Part shown: piece by piece, positions 9,063-16,022 of the stretch | Numbering within the stretch: the stretch's first letter is position 1 | Layout: each line of letters starts with the position of its first letter | Assembly: GCA_902826095.1 (NCBI GenBank) | Contig: CADEDN010000028.1 | Coordinates: forward strand, 1 to 44,650 | DNA from: an uncultured Alphaproteobacteria bacterium | Lineage (GTDB): Bacteria > Pseudomonadota > Alphaproteobacteria > Caulobacterales > Parvularculaceae | Reading direction: 5' to 3' | Length of the DNA stretch: 44,650 nucleotides | Position numbers and translations under genes: made by a program | The notes under the pieces: model-generated | Databases searched by the model: none | What the model was told of the DNA's origin: nothing | The model's input: the letters and a program-made list of their open reading frames with translations, nothing else

Positions 9063-10138
9063 AGCTTCGCGACTACCCCGGCGTTTCATCCTTCGAGGAC
9101 AATCGCGGGAAGCTGCGTTACCGGTACCGGCGAAAGGGTTACGCGATCTATCTGCATGGGGAACCGGGCTCCGAGCAATTCGAAGCCGAATACGCGGCAG
9201 CGCGCGGATCAGTGGGACCGAGATCCCGCGGACCGCAGCCGAAGGCAGGCACCATCAATGCTCTGTGCGCGTCCTACTATGGAAGCGCTGAGTTCCTTGC
9301 TCTGCGGGATTCTACGAAGCGAAACTATAGAGCCTCGATCGAACCCTTTCGCGAAAAGCATGGCAATAAGCCTTTCGCCCAATTGGAGCGCCGCCACATA
9401 AAGGCCGAGATCGCCAAACTCGCCTCGACGCCCGCGCAGGCGAACAAGCTATTGAAACGCCTTCGGCAATTGCTGAACTACGCCGTCGAAATGGAATGGC
9501 TCAAAGTGAATCCGGCGATGGGCGTCAAGCCGATGCGCGCGGAGGGCGGATTTGCAGAATGGCCTGAGGGATTGATCGCCCAATTCGAGTCGCACTGGCC
9601 GATCGGCACACGGCAGCGCCTTGCCCTCGATCTGCTGCTCTATACGGGGCAGCGTCGCAGCGACGTGGTGCTGATGGCGCGGGCCAACATTCGAGAAGGC
9701 GCCATTCGCGTGCTGCAAGTGAAGACCGGCGCCCCGCTCTGGATTCCAATCCATCCCCGCCTTGCGGAATCCATCGCGGCGGCCTCTCCAAGCGGGCTTT
9801 ATCTGATGATGACAGAGTACGGGCGGCCGTTCTCAGCCGCGGGATTCGGCAACTGGTTCCGAGAGCAATGCAAAGCCGCCGGCATTGAGAGAGGATATTC
9901 AGCCCACGGCCTGCGGAAGGCTGCAGGCCGCCGCCTCGCAGACGCCGGTTGCACAGCGCATCAGGTCATGGCGGTCCTCGGACATCGCTCCTTAAGCGAA
10001 GCGACGCGCTACACCAAAGGCGCGGATCAAAGGCGCAACGCTGAAGCGGCGATCGCTCGGCTCGGAACGGGTGATGAACGCAATTTGTCTAGCGCGGTCG
10101 GAAATTTGTCTAGCAATGCGCCTAACTCGTTGGAATGA
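9059..10138 (+). CDS. Tyrosine-type site-specific integrase
   Basis: This is a 359-residue recombinase with an N-terminal arm/SAM-like DNA-binding region (about residues 70-155) and a C-terminal catalytic domain. The conserved residues are visible: Arg in YTGQRRSDVV (about 199), the box HGLRK (about 281-285), the GHRS motif in VLGHRSLSEATRYT (about 309), and the candidate nucleophile Tyr in TRYTKG (about 318). It catalyses integration into and excision from the tRNA attachment site next to it. It reads toward the tRNA gene, whose 3' end begins 20 bases after the stop. Confidence 0.94.
   Translation: MKLRDYPGVSSFEDNRGKLRYRYRRKGYAIYLHGEPGSEQFEAEYAAARGSVGPRSRGPQPKAGTINALCASYYGSAEFLALRDSTKRNYRASIEPFREKHGNKPFAQLERRHIKAEIAKLASTPAQANKLLKRLRQLLNYAVEMEWLKVNPAMGVKPMRAEGGFAEWPEGLIAQFESHWPIGTRQRLALDLLLYTGQRRSDVVLMARANIREGAIRVLQVKTGAPLWIPIHPRLAESIAAASPSGLYLMMTEYGRPFSAAGFGNWFREQCKAAGIERGYSAHGLRKAAGRRLADAGCTAHQVMAVLGHRSLSEATRYTKGADQRRNAEAAIARLGTGDERNLSSAVGNLSSNAPNSLE
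10082..10114. repeat. Two 12-base direct repeats spaced 21 bases apart
   Basis: The sequence AATTTGTCTAGC occurs at 10082-10093 and again at 10103-10114, so copies are 21 bases (two helical turns) apart on the same face of the DNA. They lie in the last codons of the integrase (residues NLSS twice) just before the tRNA. They could be arm-type sites for the integrase or the excisionase; this is inference from spacing and location. Confidence 0.5.
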
Positions 10139-10158
10139 ATTGCGTCTTGGTGGGGGGG

Positions 10159-10234
10159 TGGTGGGCCTGGAGGGACTCGAACCCCCAACCTAGCGGTTAT
10201 GAGCCGCCAGCTCTGACCATTGAGCTACAGGCCC
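10159..10234 (-). tRNA. tRNA with anticodon CAT, probably tRNA-Ile2
   Basis: The minus strand folds as a complete 76-base tRNA with encoded CCA. The acceptor arms are GGGCCTG and CAGGCCC, the D arm GCTC/GAGC, the anticodon stem GGCGG/CCGCT with loop CTCATAA (anticodon CAT), and the T loop GTTCGAGTC. The arm GGCGGCTCATAACCGC resembles the minor isoleucine tRNA whose C34 is changed to lysidine, rather than elongator or initiator Met tRNA, so Ile2 is my choice. Its 3' end faces the integrase, marking the ICE attachment site. Confidence 0.93.
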
Positions 10235-10267
10235 GCCGGGCGGCGCGGGCGCCGGGCGTCGGGGCCG

Positions 10268-10296
10268 CCTATAACAGCATTGTGTTCGCCGTTGAA
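10268..10296 (-). promoter_or_regulatory. Probable sigma70-type promoter of the tRNA
   Basis: On the minus strand, TTCAAC (10291-10296) and TATAGG (10268-10273) are separated by 17 bases. They lie 34 bases before the first base of the tRNA, which fits a -35/-10 pair for a stable RNA gene. Confidence 0.5.
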
Positions 10297-10393
10297 GGCG
10301 CGTCGAGCGACAAGCGGCGGCGATCCTGACGCGCCGCCTTGATTTCGCCGCGCGGCGCGGCTTTTGTCCGTCCGCTCGCCTAGAGGAGGATAT

Positions 10394-11122
10394 ATGCGCG
10401 CATTTGCGACAACCGCTCTCGCCGCGGCCGCCGCTGTCGGCTGCTCCGCCGCTCCAGTCGCCGCCGGAGAGGGCGCTGCGGGAGGTCATTACGAGATGAA
10501 GAGAACAATCGCCGTCACCGGCGTCGGCGAAGCCGTGCGCGCGCCCGACATGGCCAATCTGACGCTCGGCGTCGAAGCTGAGGGCGCGACCGCCGCCGAG
10601 GCGCTGCGCAAGAATTCGGCGCAGATGGAGGCGACGATCAAGAGCCTCACGGATGCCGGCGTCGAGAAGAAAGACATCCAGACGTCGAACCTTTCGGTCG
10701 GCGCCAGATACGACTATTCGCCGGAAGGCCGCCCGCCGCGCATCATCGGCTATCAGGCGACGAACACTGTCAATGTGAAGCTTCGCAACATCGACAAGGC
10801 GGGGAATGTCATCGACAAGGCGGTCGGCGTCGGCGCCAATCGCCTCGATTCGATCTGGTTCAGCTTCGCCGACCCCAAGCCCATCATGAACGAAGCGCGC
10901 AAGAACGCCGTCGCCGACGCGCGCGAACGGGCGCAGCTTTATGCGGAGGCGGCCGGCGTCAAGCTCGGCCCGATCCTGCAGATTTCGGACAGCTACACGC
11001 CGATGCCGGGGCCGATTCCGGTGATGGCGCGCATGGACATGGCCGAAGCCAAGGCGGTTCCGATTTCTCCCGGCGAATCGACGACCTCTTCAAGCGTTAC
11101 GGTGATCTACGCGATCGAATAG
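10394..11122 (+). CDS. SIMPL (DUF541) domain periplasmic protein
   Basis: This is a 242-residue exported protein. A signal peptide (about residues 1-25) is followed by a SIMPL domain with ITVTGxGE-like opening IAVTGVGEAVRAPDMANL, the repeat-like GVEKKDIQTSNLSVG and a C-terminal SSSVTVIYAIE. Family members are periplasmic or surface proteins of poorly defined function, often linked to stress. The ATG at 10394 has AGGAGG at 10384-10389 upstream. It is the first gene beyond the tRNA and so the first clear chromosomal gene after the ICE border. A strong terminator follows. Confidence 0.9.
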   Translation: MRAFATTALAAAAAVGCSAAPVAAGEGAAGGHYEMKRTIAVTGVGEAVRAPDMANLTLGVEAEGATAAEALRKNSAQMEATIKSLTDAGVEKKDIQTSNLSVGARYDYSPEGRPPRIIGYQATNTVNVKLRNIDKAGNVIDKAVGVGANRLDSIWFSFADPKPIMNEARKNAVADARERAQLYAEAAGVKLGPILQISDSYTPMPGPIPVMARMDMAEAKAVPISPGESTTSSSVTVIYAIE

Positions 11123-11185
11123 CGCGAGTTCTTTCCCGGCGCGCCCGCGCTGGATCGCAGCGGAAATCGCATGAAACAATGGTAA

Positions 11186-11212
11186 GGCGCCGCACCGACG
11201 CGGCGCCTTTTT
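11186..11212 (+). terminator. Intrinsic terminator after the SIMPL gene
   Basis: An 8-base perfect stem GGCGCCGC/GCGGCGCC (11186-11193 and 11200-11207) with a 6-base loop is followed directly by five T residues, 64 bases after the SIMPL stop. Confidence 0.85.
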
Positions 11213-11335
11213 CGTCGCATAGGCCCATTGCCGCGCGCCTCCGGAATAAAGGCGTCCGCCCGGCCGTCTTGCTGGACAGTCCGACGTCTGATCATATGGG
11301 CGGGGCCAGGTCCCCTCGCCCCTCAGGAGAGCCAA

Positions 11336-12298
11336 ATGCGCGTCAAACTCTGTCTTGTCTCCGCGGTCAGCATTTCGGCGCTGGCCGGCGCCGCCTTCGC
11401 GCAGAAAATTGAAGATGACGACAAGCCGAAGAACGGCCCGTCATTCGAGGTCGAGATCGCGGCGGGCGCCGAATATGACGACAACATCTCGGTCGGTCAG
11501 ATCGACGTCAACACCGGGCAGGACGACTTCGCCGCGGTGATCGACGCCGATTTCGATGTCGGCGTTCCGCTCGGCGTCAGGACCGAACTTGATCTCGGCT
11601 ACGGATTTTCGCAGTCGCTGCACAAGGATTTCACCGCTTTCGATCTGCAGTCGCATCTGGCGACGGCTGACCTGTCGCACGATTTCGTGTTGTTCGAAGT
11701 CGGCGCGGCTGGAAGGGTCGCCTATTCGCGGCTCGGCGGCGACAAGTTCCTGACGATGTATCAGGCCAACCCCTACATCGCGAAATTCATCGGCGATCTT
11801 TTGTATGTGCGCGCGGGATACACGTTTTCGGACAAGAATTTCGCCGAGCAGACGCCGATCCCTCCGGCGCCCGCCCTTCCCTCGCGCGACGCCAAGAACC
11901 GCGCGTTCGGCGGCGACGTCTATCTTTTCCTCAACGGCGTCAAATCCTACTTCGTCGCCGGCTATGAGCGCGAACGCGAAAACGCCCTTTCCGACGAATT
12001 CGACTATCACGCCGACAATTTCCGCGTGCGCTTTTCGCAGCGGTTCGATCTTGGCGGCAATGACGCGGAATTGTCGCTCGGCTTCCGCCATGAGCGGCGC
12101 GACTATGATTCCGTCACGCCGTCGATCGGCGCCGTCAGGGACGATGAGCGAAACCGCTTCCAGGCCGAGCTTGAGCTGCCGATCAATGATTGGGCGTTTC
12201 TACGCGCGGAGGTCGAGCACGGCGACTACAAATCAAATCTTCCGTCGGCGGACTTCAAGCAAAACCTCGCCGGCCTGAGGCTCGGCGTTCGTTTCTGA
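11336..12298 (+). CDS. Putative outer-membrane beta-barrel protein
   Basis: This is a 320-residue protein with a signal peptide ending AFA|QK (about residues 22-24). Alternating amphipathic strands rich in Tyr, Phe, Asp and Arg run through the protein, and it ends in GLRLGVRF. A terminal aromatic residue is the usual outer-membrane barrel signal. Segments such as FEVEIAAGAEYDDNIS resemble the start of barrels found in outer-membrane assembly or porin-like proteins. I do not recognise the family, so substrate and role are unknown. AGGAG (11325-11329) precedes the ATG. Confidence 0.75.
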   Translation: MRVKLCLVSAVSISALAGAAFAQKIEDDDKPKNGPSFEVEIAAGAEYDDNISVGQIDVNTGQDDFAAVIDADFDVGVPLGVRTELDLGYGFSQSLHKDFTAFDLQSHLATADLSHDFVLFEVGAAGRVAYSRLGGDKFLTMYQANPYIAKFIGDLLYVRAGYTFSDKNFAEQTPIPPAPALPSRDAKNRAFGGDVYLFLNGVKSYFVAGYERERENALSDEFDYHADNFRVRFSQRFDLGGNDAELSLGFRHERRDYDSVTPSIGAVRDDERNRFQAELELPINDWAFLRAEVEHGDYKSNLPSADFKQNLAGLRLGVRF

Positions 12299-12335
12299 AG
12301 CCCGGCCGATGATTGAAGGCGGATTGCCATTCAAT

Positions 12336-14093
12336 CTAATCCATGACCGGCGTGACAAGTCCCGCGCCGTACACCGGATCGCGGCCAGGCGCGCCGAGAT
12401 CTTCGGCGTTCTCGACAAGGATGCGATAGGCGTCAGCGGCGTCATGGGCGTCGCCGCTGCGCAGTTCCGCGAGCGCGGCGGCGACGAAAGGCGCCGCCAT
12501 CGACGTGCCGGACGACGACGCATAGCCGCCGCCGTCGCGCGCATGCCGGACGGAAACGCCCGGCGCGGCGAAATCGACATAGTCGCCGCGATTGGCCAGG
12601 CGATAGACATTCTTGTCGCGCGACACCGCCGTCACCGCGACCGTTTCCGCATAGGCCGCCGGATACATCGGCCGCGCAGCCGGCCCTTCATTGCCGGCGG
12701 CGGCGACAACCGTCACGCCCTGCTCTCCAGCGCGCTTGATCGCCGCCTCAAGGATCGCGTTCGGCGGGCCCGCGAGACTCATCGAGACGATCGGCGTCTT
12801 CATCTCAGCGAGCCAGTCAAGCGCCCTCACCAGACTTTCCGTCGTCGCCGACGCCCGCCCGCCTGTCGATTGAAAGAACACGGAGGCCGCGAGCACGTCC
12901 GCTTTTGGCGCGAGCCCTTTGTACCGGCCGTCATCGCCTGCAAGAATTGAAACGACCGCCGTTCCGTGACCGGTCGGCTTCGCCATATCGTAGGGAACGA
13001 AATCGCGCGCGACGACATGCATGCCGTGAAGCGCGGAATGCGCGCTGTCGAGCGCCGTGTCGATGACGCCGATCTTCAGGCCTTCGCCGCCGGCGCGGTC
13101 ATTCATGCGCATCAGGTCCGACGGCGAATCGCCCTCCAGAGCGTCGATGGCGCCGCCGCTCGGATAAAAGAAAATGTGGTTGTAGTCGACCTCGGCGCCG
13201 GCGGCGTCCGCGTGAACGGATTTTTGCGTCTCACGCAAATTGAAGCCTATGGGGGCCTCCATGCGGGCCATGACAACGCCGAGGCCGCCAAGCGATTCAA
13301 CCGACTTGACTTTGTGGCCGCGCCTTGAGAGCGCGTCGATTTCCGCCGACGTCGCCAACGCCAGCCATTCGCCGCGCGCGATTTCGTCGCCGTTTCGGTC
13401 AAACGCGGCTTCAAAACGCCGGCCGGCGTCGGCGGCGACGTCGTCGTCATTCGATCCATGGCCGGAATCGCCGCCTTCGATTTCGTTGAGCGCCGCGCGG
13501 TAGGTCGCATCGGCTTCATCCCGCGCGACGTCGCGTTGAAGGTCGGCGGCCTTCACCGCCGCCTTGTAGGCGGCGTCGATCGCGTCCTTGTCGGCGCCGG
13601 GCTTTGCGAGCGCTGCGTCGCGGATGCGGCGCGCTTGGGCGCGTCCGACGTCCCGTCCCGCATCGGCGGCGTCGCGGGCGATCTCGAATTCGGCTTTCGC
13701 CTTGTCTTTCGCCCTGTCGATTGCGGCGTCGCCGACAGCATCCGCAGCTCTTGGTTCGTCAGCTCGTTTCGAGCCGCCGCGCTCTTTCATCCGCTCGTCG
13801 ACCTTGTCGTCGATCTTGCGATCGGCGCGATCCTTGCCGCGGCCCTTGCCGGATCGGTCCTTCGCTTTGTCCTCCACCTTGTCGCGAACGCGATCGGAGA
13901 CCTTGTCATCGATCTTCCCGTCGAGTCGTTTTTCAATATCCTCTTCGATTTCTTCTTCGATCTTTTCTTCAATGTCGTCGTCGGGCGTCCCGTCGCTGCC
14001 GGATCCATGCTTGGCGGACGCGGGCGAGCCGAGAATCGCCGCCGTCGAAAGCAGGAACAGCGCAAGCCTTTTCAGATCCGAAGCAACGACCAT
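12336..14093 (-). CDS. Secreted subtilisin-like serine protease (S8) with a charged N-terminal region
   Basis: This is a 585-residue protein. The signal peptide covers about residues 1-27. A long, highly charged helical region rich in Asp, Lys, Arg and Glu follows (about 35-200). The peptidase S8 domain is C-terminal, with the catalytic triad visible: Asp in IGVIDTALD (about 344), His in GHGTAV (about 374) and Ser in SSSGTSMAAP (about 530); the oxyanion Asn is in AAAGNEGP. It probably acts in the periplasm or outside the cell. It is transcribed away from an ECF sigma/anti-sigma pair 200 bases upstream, suggesting it may be a target of that sigma factor. It belongs to no protease subgroup I can name. 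Confidence 0.9.
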   Translation of the reverse strand: MVVASDLKRLALFLLSTAAILGSPASAKHGSGSDGTPDDDIEEKIEEEIEEDIEKRLDGKIDDKVSDRVRDKVEDKAKDRSGKGRGKDRADRKIDDKVDERMKERGGSKRADEPRAADAVGDAAIDRAKDKAKAEFEIARDAADAGRDVGRAQARRIRDAALAKPGADKDAIDAAYKAAVKAADLQRDVARDEADATYRAALNEIEGGDSGHGSNDDDVAADAGRRFEAAFDRNGDEIARGEWLALATSAEIDALSRRGHKVKSVESLGGLGVVMARMEAPIGFNLRETQKSVHADAAGAEVDYNHIFFYPSGGAIDALEGDSPSDLMRMNDRAGGEGLKIGVIDTALDSAHSALHGMHVVARDFVPYDMAKPTGHGTAVVSILAGDDGRYKGLAPKADVLAASVFFQSTGGRASATTESLVRALDWLAEMKTPIVSMSLAGPPNAILEAAIKRAGEQGVTVVAAAGNEGPAARPMYPAAYAETVAVTAVSRDKNVYRLANRGDYVDFAAPGVSVRHARDGGGYASSSGTSMAAPFVAAALAELRSGDAHDAADAYRILVENAEDLGAPGRDPVYGAGLVTPVMD

Positions 14094-14255
14094 GGTTAAC
14101 GCTCCTGCCCGGCGGTGGCGATTTCGCGGGCTTGCAACCTATTCCAAAAGAAGGGACCTTGCACCAATTGATAACCCGTTAGCGACTTGGATCAAAATCG
14201 GCAGGCCGATCTCAGCTAGATGACGGAGAGTGCGCCAAAATATTCCCGGAGGCCG

Positions 14256-14283
14256 GGGAATAAACGAGGCGCATCGGGCGTTA
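14256..14283 (+). promoter_or_regulatory. Candidate autoregulatory ECF promoter
   Basis: GGGAATAAA (14256-14264) and CGTTA (14279-14283) are separated as the -35 and -10 parts of an ECF-type promoter: 16 bases lie between GGAATA and CGTT. The pair sits just before the preferred start of the sigma factor gene, which would make its mRNA nearly leaderless. ECF genes commonly activate themselves, but recognition by this factor is inferred. Confidence 0.4.
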
Positions 14284-14294
14284 GTGAGGCATTG

Positions 14295-14825
14295 ATGCGC
14301 AAATCCGACAAGGCGCTCAGGAAGGAACTGACCGAAATGTTGCCGCGCTTGCGCCGCTTCGCCTATTCGCTGACCGGGTCGCGCGCCGACGCTGACGATC
14401 TGATGCAGTCGACGGTGGAGCGCGTTCTTGATCGCGGCGCGCCGGCGGACGCCGACCTCGGAAAATGGAGCTTTCGCGTGGCCAAGAACATCTGGATCGA
14501 CGAGATCCGCAGCCGCCGCGTCCGCTCGAGCGCCGTCAGTGAAGGACGCCTCGAGATCGAGGACCGCATCGACGGCGAGCGCATCGTGTTTGGAACAATC
14601 GCCTTTTCGGAAGTGAACCGCGCGATGGCGACGTTGCCGGACGATCAGCGCGCGGCGCTGTCGCTGGTGGCGGTTGAGGGACTCTCCTACGCCGAAGCGG
14701 CCGAAACGCTTGAAGTGCCGATCGGCACCATCATGAGCCGGATCGCCCGCGCGCGCGCGGCGCTCGCTGAAATTTTCGCCGCCCACGCGCCGGATTTGAC
14801 GACAAAGACGGGGGCGCGCGCGTGA
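14295..14825 (+). CDS. ECF-type RNA polymerase sigma factor
   Basis: This is a 176-residue sigma factor with region 2 (about residues 10-75: LRRFAYSLTGSRADADDLMQ and WSFRVAKNIWIDEIR) and region 4 (about 110-165: LPDDQRAALSLVAVEGLSYAEAAETL and PIGTIMSRIARAR). It would redirect RNA polymerase to a small regulon. The ATG at 14295 is preferred, with GAGG at 14286-14289. A longer in-frame ATG at 14220 exists but lacks a ribosome site and adds a non-conserved tail. It overlaps the downstream anti-sigma gene by four bases (GTGA), the normal coupling that keeps the pair balanced. Confidence 0.92.
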   Translation: MRKSDKALRKELTEMLPRLRRFAYSLTGSRADADDLMQSTVERVLDRGAPADADLGKWSFRVAKNIWIDEIRSRRVRSSAVSEGRLEIEDRIDGERIVFGTIAFSEVNRAMATLPDDQRAALSLVAVEGLSYAEAAETLEVPIGTIMSRIARARAALAEIFAAHAPDLTTKTGARA

Positions 14826-15574
14826 CCCTCACCGACGACCAACTCTCGGCGTTTCTTGACGGCGAATTGCCGCCGCTTGAGCTAAAGCGCATCGCCGCCC
14901 TGATCGACGCCGACGCCGCCTTGCGCCGCCGCATCGAAGCGCTGGCGCTGCCGGACCGGCTGATCGCTGGCGCCTATTCGGCGATCGATGCGGCGCCGAT
15001 CCCGGCCGCCGTCACTGCGCTTCTCGCCGATCCCGGCGATGATCGGGAAGACGTCGTTGTTCCGATGCGCCGGCGCGCGCCGACGACGCCGGCCTGGTCG
15101 CTCCCCCTCGCCGCTTCGCTGGCGCTCGCCGCCGGCATCGGCCTTGGTCTCGCGATTTCGTCTCCACGCAACGCGCCGGCGTCCGTCTTGGCCAGCTCGA
15201 TTGACGCGAAAAGCGCGCTCTACGCCGCGCTTGAAACGCGGCCGAGCGGCGACGCCGTCACGCTCGGCGCCGGCGAAACGGCGACGCTGATCCTCAGCTT
15301 CGACGGCGGCGCGCAGGGTGTCTGCCGCGAATTCGCGCTCGCCGGCGAGGGCGAAGCGACGCGCGCGGTCGCCTGCCGCAAGGACGGGGAATGGCGAATA
15401 GCGTTCGCCGCGAGCGAGGCCCCGGCCGACCAGGACGGGACCTATGGAACCGCATCGAGCCCCGTATCGGCGGCCTTTGAAAGCGCGATCAGCGCGCTCG
15501 GCGCCGACCGCGTTATCGAGCCTTCGGCCGAGGCGTCATTAATAAAGTCCGGCTGGGCAGCAGCGCCGCAATAA
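14822..15574 (+). CDS. Membrane anti-sigma factor
   Basis: This is a 250-residue protein. The N-terminal cytoplasmic part (TDDQLSAFLDGELPPLE) has the form of anti-sigma N-termini that clamp ECF factors. One transmembrane helix (about residues 94-115, SLPLAASLALAAGIGLGLAI) is followed by a periplasmic domain of about 130 residues. The usual zinc-binding HxxxCxxC motif is not visible. Translation is coupled to the sigma gene. It would hold the sigma factor inactive until an envelope signal is sensed; the signal is unknown. Confidence 0.85.
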   Translation: MTLTDDQLSAFLDGELPPLELKRIAALIDADAALRRRIEALALPDRLIAGAYSAIDAAPIPAAVTALLADPGDDREDVVVPMRRRAPTTPAWSLPLAASLALAAGIGLGLAISSPRNAPASVLASSIDAKSALYAALETRPSGDAVTLGAGETATLILSFDGGAQGVCREFALAGEGEATRAVACRKDGEWRIAFAASEAPADQDGTYGTASSPVSAAFESAISALGADRVIEPSAEASLIKSGWAAAPQ

Positions 15575-15707
15575 CGCGCCTTTGGGCGGCGGCCCGCGCC
15601 GCGCCCGCGCCGCAATCGCAACACATTATGAACCAATCGGCGGGACAGTGTCGCGGCTGTCGATTGATCACGGGCGCGCCCGCGCCGTGATGTTGCGTGA
15701 GGGATTG

Positions 15708-15959
15708 ATGTCGGGTTCTGTTCCGCCGCTGAAGCGGCAAGGCGAGCGCGCCATATTGAAAGACGCGGTCCAATGCTCCGCGGACAATGAGCGCGCCACG
15801 GCGCCGCGCGGCGAATATGAGATCGAGAAAATCGAGGCGACCGCCGGGCGATGTTCGGTCGGCCTGTGCTCTTGTGCGACGCAAAACCGCTTCACGCTGT
15901 CCTTTGACGCCTTCCTGCAGCATCTGAACGAAGGCCGGATCGCGGTCATCCGCAGCTGA
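15708..15959 (+). CDS. Small hypothetical protein
   Basis: This is an 83-residue open frame in the 450-base space between the anti-sigma and TIR genes. Third codon positions are clearly GC-rich, as in the neighbouring real genes, which argues for coding. The C-terminal half (EYEIEKIEATAGRCSVG and FDAFLQHLNEG) looks like a compact domain with three Cys residues. GTGAGGG (15697-15703) could serve as ribosome site for the ATG at 15708. An earlier ATG at 15690 is possible. No family is recognised, and a non-coding interpretation remains possible. Confidence 0.35.
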   Translation: MSGSVPPLKRQGERAILKDAVQCSADNERATAPRGEYEIEKIEATAGRCSVGLCSCATQNRFTLSFDAFLQHLNEGRIAVIRS

Positions 15960-16022
15960 CGCCGCCCTCGGCCGCTTGCAACTCCAGCCGCATCGTCGCA
16001 CCCTGCCGTCGCGGTGGGGACG

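Larger units (their letters stand above)
1..10198 (+). mobile_element. Right part of an integrative and conjugative element (ICE)
   Basis: A trb-type mating-pair operon, two small genes usually found beside it (DUF2274 and DUF736), an excisionase-like HTH gene and a tyrosine integrase run in one direction and end beside the 3' end of a tRNA gene. This is the standard order of a tRNA-integrated ICE. The window starts inside trbB, so the rest of the element (relaxase, coupling protein, cargo and the other att site) lies to the left. The right border is placed inside the 3' half of the tRNA gene by inference, because the second att copy is not visible. Confidence 0.8.

Noticed and set aside
14091-14100. 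GTTAACCATG at the subtilase start as a CtrA site
   Set aside because: It overlaps the start codon itself, so a CtrA-controlled promoter would leave no room for transcription start before the ATG. It is probably chance or a start-codon context.
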